Below, in pieces: positions 29,773 to 43,459 of a DNA stretch of 64,000 nucleotides (position 1 is the stretch's first letter; each line of letters starts with the position of its first letter). A program made the translations under genes and the position numbers. This stretch comes from Sinorhizobium terangae (lineage in GTDB: Bacteria; Pseudomonadota; Alphaproteobacteria; Rhizobiales; Rhizobiaceae): contig NZ_WITC01000043.1 of assembly GCF_009601505.1 (NCBI RefSeq), forward strand, positions 1 through 64,000, given 5' to 3'. The notes under the pieces are model-generated. The model was not told where the DNA came from and made no database searches. It worked only from the letters and a program-made list of their open reading frames with translations.

Positions 29773-29934
29773 CCGCACCTCGCGGAATTTTACCCCGCTC
29801 ACGGCGATTTCCGATCATTCGGTCCCAAATCACCGTGATTTGGCGTATGGTGGAGGTGTGCGTGCGCCACGCGTCTCATTGACGCAAAGGTTGCCGAGTA
29901 CTTTGAATTGCTGCGTTCGACGGTGAAAGCGATC

Positions 29935-31182
29935 ATGTTGCCAATCAAAAACGCACCGATGAGACGGTTCCTGCGTCCGTTTCGTCTAGCGCCGATCTTC
30001 ATGGGTGCGGCAGCGATGCTTTTTGCCGGTCTTTTTGCCACGGTGGCGGAAGCGCAGGAGCCGATGCCGCGCCGGAATGTCCTGCAGAGGCTCTTCGGCG
30101 TCTTCATCCCCCAAAGACGCTATTACCAGGAGCAATACGACTTTCCCCGTCAGCCGCAGCCACGACGCGTGCTCAAGCGCCGTCAGCAGCCGACAGAGCC
30201 GCAGCGCGCGCGCCCTGGCCGCGCCAAGCCTCGGCTCGCCGACGCGCCGCCGCCAGCACCGGTCATCGCAAAATCGCCGGATGCAAAGAAGGTCCTGGTC
30301 GTCGGCGACTTCGTTGCCGGAAGCCTCGGCGACGGCCTCAAGACTGCGTTCGAAACGACGCCGGGGGTTGTGATCGAGACGCGCGCCAACGGTTCCTCTG
30401 GCCTTGTCCGCAACGACTATTTCGACTGGCCGAAGATGCTACCGGACTATGCCGCGGAGGTGCAACCATCCGTTATCGTCGTCAGCCTCGGCGCAAACGA
30501 CCGCCAGATGATGCGGATTGGCGACTCGAAGGAGCAGTTCCGCACTGATCTCTGGACAGAGGAATACCGTAAGCGGGTGAACGCGCTCGCGACTCTGGCG
30601 CGCAAGGACGGATTGCCGGTTCTCTGGGTCGGCATGCCGCCGTTCCAGTCGAGCGCCATGACCGCCGACATGGTGACGTTCAATGGCCTCTTCCGCGAAG
30701 AGGTGGAGAAGGCCGGCGGCCAGTTTATCGATATCTGGGATGGTTTCGTCGACGAGGGCGGCAAATTCGTCCTGACCGGCTCCGACATCAACGGTCAGCA
30801 GGTCCGCCTGCGCGGCTCGGACGGCATCAATCTCACCAAGGCCGGCAAGCGCAAGCTCGCCTTCTATGTGGAGAAGGATATCCGCAAACTGCTCGGCGAG
30901 GCGGCCGCCACGACCGACGTGCCGGGTGCCGAGGAACTGAAGGACCTGGTCGTCACGGCTCCGCTTGCCAACGAGGATATCGTCAAGACGCAGCCGATCA
31001 GCCTGACCGATCCGGCACTTGACGGCGCGACCGCCTTGCTCGGGGGCGATGCGCCCTTGAAGAGCACCGGCAAGAGCCCGCGCGACCTGCTTATCGAGAA
31101 GGGCGAGGTCGTCGCCGCACCGCCCGGACGCGTCGATGATTTCCGGCTCGCAAAGCCGGAGACGGTGGTAAGCGGCCGGTGA
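29935..31182 (+). CDS. DUF459 SGNH-hydrolase-like exported protein
   Basis: About 415 residues. The N-terminus has a basic region then a hydrophobic segment (MGAAAMLFAGLFATVAEA) as an export signal. A Pro/Arg-rich linker follows (about 50-100). The DUF459/SGNH core includes VLVVGDFVAGSLGDGL (where SGNH enzymes have GDS; here Asp-Phe, so the usual catalytic Ser is not in the canonical place), SLGANDRQ, and RGSDGINLTKAGKRKLA. The missing GDS suggests altered or absent esterase activity. ATG 29935 is favoured; 29959 is possible. It is probably periplasmic, downstream of a lytic transglycosylase gene. Confidence 0.8.
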   Translation: MLPIKNAPMRRFLRPFRLAPIFMGAAAMLFAGLFATVAEAQEPMPRRNVLQRLFGVFIPQRRYYQEQYDFPRQPQPRRVLKRRQQPTEPQRARPGRAKPRLADAPPPAPVIAKSPDAKKVLVVGDFVAGSLGDGLKTAFETTPGVVIETRANGSSGLVRNDYFDWPKMLPDYAAEVQPSVIVVSLGANDRQMMRIGDSKEQFRTDLWTEEYRKRVNALATLARKDGLPVLWVGMPPFQSSAMTADMVTFNGLFREEVEKAGGQFIDIWDGFVDEGGKFVLTGSDINGQQVRLRGSDGINLTKAGKRKLAFYVEKDIRKLLGEAAATTDVPGAEELKDLVVTAPLANEDIVKTQPISLTDPALDGATALLGGDAPLKSTGKSPRDLLIEKGEVVAAPPGRVDDFRLAKPETVVSGR

Positions 31183-31206
31183 GCGCCGCGAAAGTCCTGC
31201 CCAGAT

Positions 31207-31327
31207 TTGCCCCTCATCCGGCCTGCCGGCCACCTTCTCCCGCAAGCGGGGCGAAGGGACTCGCGGCGATGCTCTGCCCAAAGTCCCCTCTCCCGGCACG
31301 CGGGGAGAGGGTTAGGGTGAGGGGCAA
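31207..31327. repeat. Family D palindromic repeat (CCCTCATCC...GGGTGAGGGG)
   Basis: The termini TTGCCCCTCA (31207) and TGAGGGGCAA (31318-31327) are exact complements. Inside are smaller palindromes such as CCTTCTCCCGCAAGCGGGGCG and CCCCTCTCCC...GGGGAGAGGG. It fills the gap between convergent genes for the SGNH protein and gltD and could also serve as a terminator. Similar elements are familiar between rhizobial genes. Confidence 0.75.
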
Positions 31328-31344
31328 TCCAGGAAGATGAACGC

Positions 31345-32802
<1,458 letters not shown>

Positions 32803-32910
32803 CGTATCATCCTGAAAGCTTCGCGTCTGAACAGGCGCTCTTGCCGAGCGCGCGTGAGGGGCCCCCGAATCAGTCTCTGATGAACCGGGAGCCTGTTTCA
32901 CCGGGGCCTC

Positions 32911-37635
<4,725 letters not shown>

Positions 37636-38188
37636 CGTCTTCCCTCCTATTGGACCCGGAAATTCCGGGCATACCGCCGCCCGCGCACTCCTCGCCGCGC
37701 TTTTCGCGCTGCGGCAAAGCCGGGCATTATCGTCGCATGATCCTGATCAGGTCGCAAATAAAGCGCGGCTGCACCAGGCACGAATGTCCCGCGACCATCC
37801 TGATGGCAGGCGTCAACACCGGATGAAACCCGGCGCAAACCCCTTGCGCTACACGCCAAAAGCCGCATTTTGCGGGCCTTCCGGCGATTGTTCCGGTCCC
37901 CAGACCGAAATAGGACAGCAAACCTGTCCTATTTCATGCGCTCTATGCCAGAAAGCGCCCCCATTCGCAAGGGGCATATCAGCAAATAATGGAAGAGAGT
38001 TTGCCGAAGATTGCCGGAAATTTCGCGCTTTTAAAATTAAATTACAATCGCTCGGCGGTTTCTTCACTTTGGTTTCAAACTGGTCTTGTGTTGGCATGCC
38101 TGTCAGACAGCCGCATTGATCGTCCGTGGAAGTCGGCTATGGTCTCGCCGGAGCGGCCGAAGGGTGGCCGAAAACAGGGTGACTTCAG
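37636..38188. other. 553-base divergent intergenic region between gltB and ltaE
   Basis: I find no convincing gene here. Short reading frames on both strands lack ribosome-binding sites and family resemblance. The main feature is the palindrome at 37908-37934. An AT-rich patch (TTTTAAAATTAAATTAC, about 38028-38045) could hold the ltaE promoter, with TTGCCG upstream as a weak -35. No good gltB promoter can be named. Confidence 0.6.
37908..37934. promoter_or_regulatory. Palindromic operator candidate between gltB and ltaE
   Basis: AAATAGGACAG and CTGTCCTATTT are exact complements (11-bp arms) around a 5-base CAAAC spacer. The site lies about 273 bases from the gltB start and 255 from the ltaE start, nearly at the midpoint. 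It is not GC-rich and has no long T-run, so a dimeric repressor/activator site is more likely than a terminator. The regulator is unknown. Confidence 0.6.
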
Positions 38189-39235
38189 ATGATCTTTTCC
38201 TCCGACAACTGGGCAGGCGCCCATCCGGCAATCGCCGAAAGCCTGGTGGCTCATGCAGGCGGCTATGCTTCTGCCTATGGCACAAGCGAACTCGACCGGA
38301 AGGTGGAAAGAAAATTCTCGGAAATCTTCGAAAGGGACGTGGCGGTATTTTTCGTCGGCACCGGCACCGCCGCGAACGCGCTGGCGCTGTCCAGCGTCAA
38401 CCGGGCTGGCGGCGTGGTCTTTTGCCATCGAGACGCGCATGTCAACGTCGATGAGTGCGGTGCACCGGAATTCTTCTCTCACGGGGCCAGGCTCTGCCCG
38501 GTCGACGGCATTGGCGGCAAGATGGACGCGCCGGGGCTGGAGGCCGAGATCCGTCGCTTTCCCCCGGAATTCATCCATGGCGGCCGGCCGATGGCAGTGA
38601 CCATCACCCAGGCGACGGAAAGCGGCACAGTCTATTCGCCGGCAGAAATCGATGCGATTGCCGCCGTCGCGAAATCGCACAAGCTTCCGCTGCACATGGA
38701 CGGTGCGCGCTTCGCCAACGCGCTGGTCAGCCTCGGGACGACGCCGGCGGAAATGACCTGGAAACGCGGTATCGACCTATTGTCGTTCGGCGGCACCAAG
38801 AACGGCTGCTGGTGTGCCGAAGCGCTCGTCCTGTTCGACCCTTCGAAGGCGCACGAAATGCATTTCCTGCGTAAGCGCGCCGCCCAACTCTTTTCGAAAT
38901 CCCGCTTCATCGCCGCGCAGTTCGACGTCTATCTCTCAGGCGATCTGTGGCTCAATCTCGCCCGTCATGCGAACGCGATGGCGGAGCGCCTTGCCGACGG
39001 CATTTCCGCCTCGGCGAAAAGCCGGCTCGCCTGGTCGCCGGACGCCAACGAGGTTTTCGTGATCCTCAAGCAGGACGTGGCGTCGAAGCTGCAGCAACAT
39101 GGTGCGGTCTTCTACGACTGGCATGTTCCGGATCACCTGGCGGACAGTGTGGCCGCTGACGAAGGGCTCTACCGGCTCGTCACCAGCTTCGCGACACGAT
39201 CGGAAGACGTCGACCGCTTCGTCGAAGCCTGCTGA
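38189..39235 (+). CDS. ltaE: Low-specificity L-threonine aldolase
   Basis: 348 residues, PLP enzyme of fold type I. It cleaves threonine/allo-threonine to glycine and acetaldehyde. FFVGTGTAANALAL is the cofactor phosphate region, LHMDGARFANAL contains the Asp that contacts the pyridine ring, and LSFGGTKNGCW contains the Schiff-base Lys. The family usually has 330-350 residues. It is divergent from gltB, with a shared operator-like palindrome between them, and ended by a symmetrical hairpin shared with ibpA. Confidence 0.93.
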   Translation: MIFSSDNWAGAHPAIAESLVAHAGGYASAYGTSELDRKVERKFSEIFERDVAVFFVGTGTAANALALSSVNRAGGVVFCHRDAHVNVDECGAPEFFSHGARLCPVDGIGGKMDAPGLEAEIRRFPPEFIHGGRPMAVTITQATESGTVYSPAEIDAIAAVAKSHKLPLHMDGARFANALVSLGTTPAEMTWKRGIDLLSFGGTKNGCWCAEALVLFDPSKAHEMHFLRKRAAQLFSKSRFIAAQFDVYLSGDLWLNLARHANAMAERLADGISASAKSRLAWSPDANEVFVILKQDVASKLQQHGAVFYDWHVPDHLADSVAADEGLYRLVTSFATRSEDVDRFVEAC

Positions 39236-39254
39236 TGGGCAAAAGACGAATACG

Positions 39255-39287
39255 AAGAAGGCGGCGCCATTCGGACGCCGCCTTCTT
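39255..39287. terminator. Bidirectional hairpin between ltaE and ibpA
   Basis: AAGAAGGCGGCG (39255-39266) and CGCCGCCTTCTT (39276-39287) form a 12-bp stem with a 9-nt loop between two convergent genes. The T-tract is short in both directions. Confidence 0.7.
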
Positions 39288-39309
39288 GAATTCCAGTCCT
39301 TAGATCAGA

Positions 39310-39771
39310 TTAGAGGGTCTGGGCCTCAATCTGCTTCGGCTGCGAGGCAACCGAGGTGATCTCGATGCGACGCGGCTTGGCTGCCTCCGGGATCTCGCGC
39401 ACGAGATCGACGTGGAGCAGGCCGTTCTTCAGCGAAGCGGACTTGATCTCGACATGGTCGGCGAGTTGGAAGCGGCGCTCGAATGCGCGCTTGGCAATGC
39501 CGCGATGGAGAAACTGGCTTTCCTCGCCCTTGTCTTCGCTCTTTTCGCCCTTGATCGTCAGCGTGTGTTCACGCGCTTCGACCGAAAGCTCGCTCTCGTC
39601 GAAACCGGCAACGGCCATGGTGATGCGATAGGCGTTTTCGCCCGTGCGCTCGATGTTATAGGGCGGATAGGTCTGCGACTGATCGGGCTGTCCAAGGCTG
39701 TCAAGCATGGTGAACAGGCGATCAAAGCCGACTGTGGAACGATAAAGGGGGGAGAAATCAAAGTGACGCAT
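39310..39771 (-). CDS. ibpA: Small heat-shock protein Hsp20/IbpA
   Basis: 153 residues, class A rhizobial sHsp. It begins MRHFDFSPLYRSTVGFDRLF and has the alpha-crystallin domain (YNIERTGENAYRITMAVAGF ... FLHRGIAKRAFERRFQL) with the conserved FLHRGIAKR element and the final LVREIPE strand. It should hold unfolding proteins in oligomers during heat stress. ATG 39771 follows AAGGAGGACACC; the longer reading upstream would translate the thermosensor leader. A RpoH-type promoter and ROSE-like leader precede it, giving two layers of heat control. Confidence 0.95.
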   Translation of the reverse strand: MRHFDFSPLYRSTVGFDRLFTMLDSLGQPDQSQTYPPYNIERTGENAYRITMAVAGFDESELSVEAREHTLTIKGEKSEDKGEESQFLHRGIAKRAFERRFQLADHVEIKSASLKNGLLHVDLVREIPEAAKPRRIEITSVASQPKQIEAQTL

Positions 39772-39866
39772 GGTGTCCTCCTTAAGAGCAACGGTTTGCG
39801 ATGTCTGGTCTGCCACCCCATCAGGCGGCGGCGCGACCGGTGAACGGACCCGTGATCGGCGTCCGT
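39772..39866 (-). ncRNA. ROSE-like RNA thermometer in the ibpA leader
   Basis: On the minus strand the leader ends GTTGCTCTTAAGGAGGAC then ACC and the ATG. TTGCT facing AGGAGGA, separated by a very short loop, is the hallmark of ROSE elements in rhizobial small-heat-shock genes, where a weak hairpin with non-canonical pairs hides the ribosome-binding site until warmed. Further stem-forming GC-rich sequence (CGCGCCGCCGCC) lies upstream. Leader length from the predicted start is about 95 nt, as expected. No folding was computed. Confidence 0.75.
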
Positions 39867-39873
39867 GATGAAA

Positions 39874-39902
39874 ACATGGGAACGCTCGTGCGCCAGTTCA
39901 AG
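39874..39902 (-). promoter_or_regulatory. RpoH (sigma-32-type) heat-shock promoter of ibpA
   Basis: Minus strand: CTTGAA (39897-39902), 17 bases, CCATGT (39874-39879). This fits the alphaproteobacterial RpoH pattern (CTTGAA, then CCATnT) and places the transcript start about 95 bases before the ibpA ATG. Confidence 0.75.
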
Positions 39903-39939
39903 GGAATTTCTGCGCCGATTCTTCGGGATTGGCGCTTGG

Positions 39940-40101
39940 TGAACAGAACATGAATGACTGGTTCGGTCCCCATTCAGCCGCCGTGGATTAAAACAAGGAC
40001 ACTGGGAAAAATTCCTGGCGCTGAAGTACATGTCCCTTCTGCTTCAGCGGCCGGAAACGGTGATCGTCCGGATTTCACCCACCGTTTCCGGCCCTTTTTT
40101 T
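39940..40101 (+). ncRNA. sRNA or attenuated leader candidate
   Basis: Two consecutive hairpins end in a long T-run. CGCTGAAG (40019-40026) pairs with CTTCAGCG (40042-40049). GGCCGGAAACGGTG (40049-40062) pairs with CACCGTTTCCGGCC (40080-40093), then C and seven T. No annotated plus-strand gene lies upstream, so this strong terminator is an orphan. A 13-codon reading frame (ATG at about 39950) precedes the hairpins. It could be a free sRNA or a leader controlling the hydrolase gene at 40227. The 5' end is a guess. Confidence 0.5.
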
Positions 40102-40226
40102 CTTTGACGCGCTTGAGGCCACCGCCTATCCCTCAGAAGACGCGGGTGTTTGGCGGAACGCTTTCATTGTTCCCCTGTCCACGCCAAGGATTTCAACGCG
40201 CTTTAGATCTCGGGCCGTCGCTCTTC

Positions 40227-41216
40227 ATGACCACGATCCTCTATTCGATACCGGACAACCCGATACCGGGCAAATATGCGGCAGGCTTCTTCGATGGGGT
40301 CGGCAACCGCAAGATTCGCTATGCGGTTTTCAAGACGGAAGTCTCGGTTGCCCGCGGCACCATCGTGCTGCTGCCGGGCCGCAACGAGGCGATCGAGAAG
40401 TATTTCGAGACAATCGCTGATCTCATCGCCGCCGGTTTCTGGGTCGCCACCTTCGACTGGCGCGGCCAGGGCGGCTCCGAGCGCTTGCTGCGCCACCCCG
40501 GTCGCGGCCATGTCGCTCATTTCACCGACTACGAGCGCGATCTCATGATCTTCCTCGAGGAGATCGTCCTGCCCGACACCCGCCTGCCCTTCTCCATCGT
40601 CGCCCACTCTATGGGCGCGCTGGTGGCGCTGTCGCTGGCGCCGATGCTCGCGAGCCGGATCGACCGCATGGTGCTGCTTGCGCCCTTTGTCGGCCTCGGC
40701 GGCCAGGCCATCGACCAAAAAGGCATTTTTGCGATCGCGACGATAATGGACTGGCTCGGCTTGGGAAGGCTGCCGCTCCATGGCGACAAGGGCAACCTTC
40801 CCTTCGCGAATAACGTCCTGACGGCCGACGCGCGCCGCTTTGCGCGCAACCAGGCGCTGACCGATGCCTACCCGCAATTGCGGGTGGGACCACCAACCGC
40901 CCGATGGCTGCACGAGACCTTCCAGGCAATGCGGCGCGTCCTGCGCCGCGCGCATCTGACGCAGGTCAGCGTGCCGACCATCATCCTGGCGCCGACAGCC
41001 GACCGCCTCGTGCCGCATCTTGCCGTGGAATTCCTGGCGCGCAATTTCCGCGCCGGGCACATGATCCCGATCGACGGCGCGCGTCACGAGCTTTTCCAGG
41101 AAGCCGACCGTTATCGTGCCCAGGCGATGGCTGCAATTTTCGCGTTCCTGCCCGGATTCGAGAACGCCGGCCAGGCGCCCCACCAATTCGAGGAAAGCTT
41201 AGTTCCCACTGCATGA
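40227..41216 (+). CDS. Alpha/beta hydrolase, lysophospholipase (PldB)-like
   Basis: 329 residues. The serine-lipase pattern is complete: VLLPGRNEAIEKY near the N-terminus, FDWRGQGGSERLL, the nucleophile elbow VAHSMGA, an Asp in LAPTADRLVPH and a His in GARHELFQE. The family includes lysophospholipases and monoacylglycerol lipases (hydrolase_4), so the substrate is probably a lipid ester. No signal peptide. ATG 40227 is used; no strong ribosome-binding site is seen. The stop codon and the last residues fall inside a family B repeat. Confidence 0.88.
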   Translation: MTTILYSIPDNPIPGKYAAGFFDGVGNRKIRYAVFKTEVSVARGTIVLLPGRNEAIEKYFETIADLIAAGFWVATFDWRGQGGSERLLRHPGRGHVAHFTDYERDLMIFLEEIVLPDTRLPFSIVAHSMGALVALSLAPMLASRIDRMVLLAPFVGLGGQAIDQKGIFAIATIMDWLGLGRLPLHGDKGNLPFANNVLTADARRFARNQALTDAYPQLRVGPPTARWLHETFQAMRRVLRRAHLTQVSVPTIILAPTADRLVPHLAVEFLARNFRAGHMIPIDGARHELFQEADRYRAQAMAAIFAFLPGFENAGQAPHQFEESLVPTA

Positions 41217-41311
41217 TTCCTTAGATCGGAATCGATTCGAGGACAAAATCATGCAGCAATTTAAAGTGCTACAGCGAACTCAGCGCGTCCCGTCGGACGC
41301 GCTGAGTTGCA
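41208..41311 (-). repeat. Family B repeat overlapping two gene ends
   Basis: ACTGCATGAT...ATCATGCAGC arms, the palindrome ATCGGAATCGAT, AATTTAAAGTGCTACAGCG and a CAGCGCGTCC/GGACGCGCTG hairpin. The TGA of the plus-strand hydrolase (41214-41216) and about the last ten codons plus stop of minus-strand hisN lie inside the element. Confidence 0.75.
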
Positions 41312-42074
41312 GTATTTTCAGCGCCTGCGCGTGGATCTCGCGGCTGCCGGCGGCGATGATCTCGCCGCCCATTTCCGCCGCGCCGCCCTGCCAATTGGTG
41401 ACAATGCCGCCAGCCTGTTCGATCAGCGGAATGAGACCGCCGACGTCGTAGGGCTTCAATCCGCATTCGATCACAAGGTCGACGTGGCCGGATGCGAGAA
41501 GCGCGAAGGCGTAGCAGTCGCAACCATAGCGGAAGAGCCGCACCTTGGCCTGCAATGCCTCGAAGCGCTCCTTGAGATCGCCGGTATAGAGATGCGGCGA
41601 GGTGGTGAACAGCACCGCTTCCGAGAGCGCGTCGCAGGCACGCGTGGAAAGCACCTTCTCGCCATCGGGACCGCGATAGGTCGCCTTCTCGCCGTCGGCA
41701 AAATAGCGTTCGCCGGTAAACGGCTGGTCCATCAGCCCCATCACGGCCTTGCCGTTGCGGTAGAGACCGATCAGCGTTCCCCAGACGGGAAGCCCGGAAA
41801 TGAAGGCGCGCGTCCCGTCGATCGGATCGATCACCCAGACATGTTCGCGGTCGAGACCGACATTGCCGTGCTCCTCGCCCAAAATGCCGTGCTGTGGAAA
41901 CGTATCTTCGATCAACGCGCGGATTGCCGCCTCGGCCGACCTGTCCGCCTCCGTGACGGGGTCGAACCCGCCTTCCAGTTTGTTGACGACGCTGGCGCCG
42001 GTCCGGAAAAGCGGCATTGTCTCCGCTTTGGCAGCGTCGGCGAGGCGGTCGAAAAAGGTGCGGTCCGGCAACAT
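41280..42074 (-). CDS. hisN: Histidinol-phosphatase of the inositol monophosphatase family
   Basis: 264 residues. Metal-dependent phosphatase with EEHGNVG, the WVIDPIDGTRAFISG motif (Asp ligands) and KPYDVGGLIPLIEQAGG near the C-terminus. The pattern fits the HisN type that completes histidinol synthesis in actinobacteria and alphaproteobacteria; inositol monophosphatase activity is the alternative. The final residues (about LQLSASDGTR) are encoded by a family B repeat. The 311-base gap to the next minus-strand gene holds the mmgR-like RNA. Confidence 0.88.
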   Translation of the reverse strand: MLPDRTFFDRLADAAKAETMPLFRTGASVVNKLEGGFDPVTEADRSAEAAIRALIEDTFPQHGILGEEHGNVGLDREHVWVIDPIDGTRAFISGLPVWGTLIGLYRNGKAVMGLMDQPFTGERYFADGEKATYRGPDGEKVLSTRACDALSEAVLFTTSPHLYTGDLKERFEALQAKVRLFRYGCDCYAFALLASGHVDLVIECGLKPYDVGGLIPLIEQAGGIVTNWQGGAAEMGGEIIAAGSREIHAQALKILQLSASDGTR

Positions 42075-42254
42075 GTCGCTCTCTCGAAGAAAGTATGGGG
42101 AAGGGGAACCCTGATTAGACGAATTTGATCGAAAGGCAAGAATGCCGGAATTCGCGCAAATGGAAGCCGGGAGCGGAGGCTCGAAACGTTCCGCATCGCA
42201 CCGTCGGTTTCAGGAAATTCCCGCTGCGCCTGCGAAAGTTTTCACCCTCAAAAC

Positions 42255-42283
42255 TTGACATTTGTGCAGCGCAACAATAGAGT
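42255..42283 (+). promoter_or_regulatory. Promoter of the mmgR-like sRNA
   Basis: TTGACA at 42255-42260 and TAGAGT at 42278-42283 are separated by 17 bases. There is no plus-strand coding gene downstream, only the RNA ending at 42368. Confidence 0.7.
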
Positions 42284-42289
42284 GTTTAA

Positions 42290-42368
42290 GCAGTCACCCA
42301 TGGCTGCAAATACCCTCCTTGGGTGTTTCCTCCCTAGACTTGACCGCGCCGCTGGCGCGGTTCTTTTT
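42290..42368 (+). ncRNA. mmgR: Trans-acting sRNA, MmgR (alpha-r8) family-like
   Basis: A promoter, a transcript of about 79 nt and an intrinsic terminator are all present in a gap with no plus-strand gene. CACCCA (42295-42300) can pair with TGGGTG (42320-42325). CCCTCCTT and TTTCCTCCCT are C-rich, anti-Shine-Dalgarno-like single-stranded stretches. ACCGCGCC (42343-42350) and GGCGCGGT (42354-42361) form the terminator, followed by TCTTTTT. S. meliloti MmgR, about 77 nt, regulates polyhydroxybutyrate accumulation, and I recall it lying next to hisN. The family assignment is from memory. Confidence 0.68.
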
Positions 42369-42385
42369 GAGAGCGCCGGGCCGCG

Positions 42386-43267
42386 CTATTCCGCCGCGAG
42401 CGGCAGATAGGCGCCATATTCCTCGACATGTTGCGCAAGTGCGGCGATAAACGTCGTGAGGTCGGCCGTCAGCGCGGCAAATCCGGGCTTTTTGACGAGG
42501 GTCACCTCGTCGACATAGAGGCTCCGGTTGATTTCGATCTGGAGCGCGTGCAATCCGCGTGTCGGCCGGCCGTAATGCTCGGTGATGAAGCCGCCGGCAT
42601 AGGGCTTGTTGCGGGCGACCACGTAACCAAGCTGTTCGAGCAGGCCGACAGCGGTGCGTGACAACTCCGCCGCCGCACTGGTGCCATACCGGTCGCCGAC
42701 GATGAAGTCCGGCCGACGGCTGCTGCCGGGAAGATGGACGTTGCCCGGCATCGAATGGCAATCGATCAGGACCGACATCCCGAACTGCACATGGGTGCGG
42801 GCGATCAGCTTCCTGAGCGTCGCGTGATAGGGCTTGTAGATCGTCTCGATGCGTCCCAGCGCTTCCTCGACCGGAAACCGGCCACGATAGATCTCCATAT
42901 TCTCGGCGACAAGGCGCGGCACGGTTCCAAGACCGCCGGCGACCCGCATGGAGCTTATGTTGGCATGCGGCGGCAACTGCCCTTCGAACATGCGCGGATC
43001 GAGTTCGTAGGGTTCACGGTTGACATCGAGAAAGGCGCGCGGGAAATGGGCGCGAAGCAGCGGCGCGCCCAGAAAGGTCGCGTTCTGAAACAGCTCATCG
43101 ACGAAGTGATCTTCCGAACGGCGGATCGAATGCGCATCGAGCCGCGATTGATCAAGAAAGGACTGCGGATAGAACTGGCCGCTATGCGGGGAATTGAACA
43201 CAAAGGGGATCCGCTGACTTGCGGGTTCCAGGACCTCGAAAAACTCCCGCTCGACTGCTTCCCCCAT
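42386..43267 (-). CDS. N-formylglutamate amidohydrolase family protein
   Basis: About 293 residues. FVFNSPHSGQFYP, EDHFVDELF, SVLIDCHSMPG and ALQIEINRSLYVDE are the conserved metal and substrate regions of the family. ATG 43267 follows AAAAAGGGTTGCG; an ATG 18 bases upstream is weaker. It is longer than, and diverged from, the paralogue at 6668-7462. The closest described activity is formylglutamate hydrolysis in histidine breakdown, but no hut genes are near. It lies between the sRNA and cpdR1. Confidence 0.88.
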   Translation of the reverse strand: MGEAVEREFFEVLEPASQRIPFVFNSPHSGQFYPQSFLDQSRLDAHSIRRSEDHFVDELFQNATFLGAPLLRAHFPRAFLDVNREPYELDPRMFEGQLPPHANISSMRVAGGLGTVPRLVAENMEIYRGRFPVEEALGRIETIYKPYHATLRKLIARTHVQFGMSVLIDCHSMPGNVHLPGSSRRPDFIVGDRYGTSAAAELSRTAVGLLEQLGYVVARNKPYAGGFITEHYGRPTRGLHALQIEINRSLYVDEVTLVKKPGFAALTADLTTFIAALAQHVEEYGAYLPLAAE

Positions 43268-43459
43268 CGCAACCCTTTTTACCATGTCCGGATCTTGCTG
43301 TTCGGATCATGTTGCCAGTTGGTCGCCTCTGTGTCCATAGTGACGTCTCGCTGGTACCTGGGCATTGTTATGCCCTGTTCACCAGATATTTACCATGTTG
43401 CGGTCTGCTGAGCTGCCGCACTCCACAAGCATCGAAAAGAAGTAGCCACGGCCGAATAC

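Noticed and set aside
37727..38119. Short open frames on both strands between gltB and ltaE
   Set aside because: They span the perfect palindrome, have no start signals and no resemblance to known proteins.
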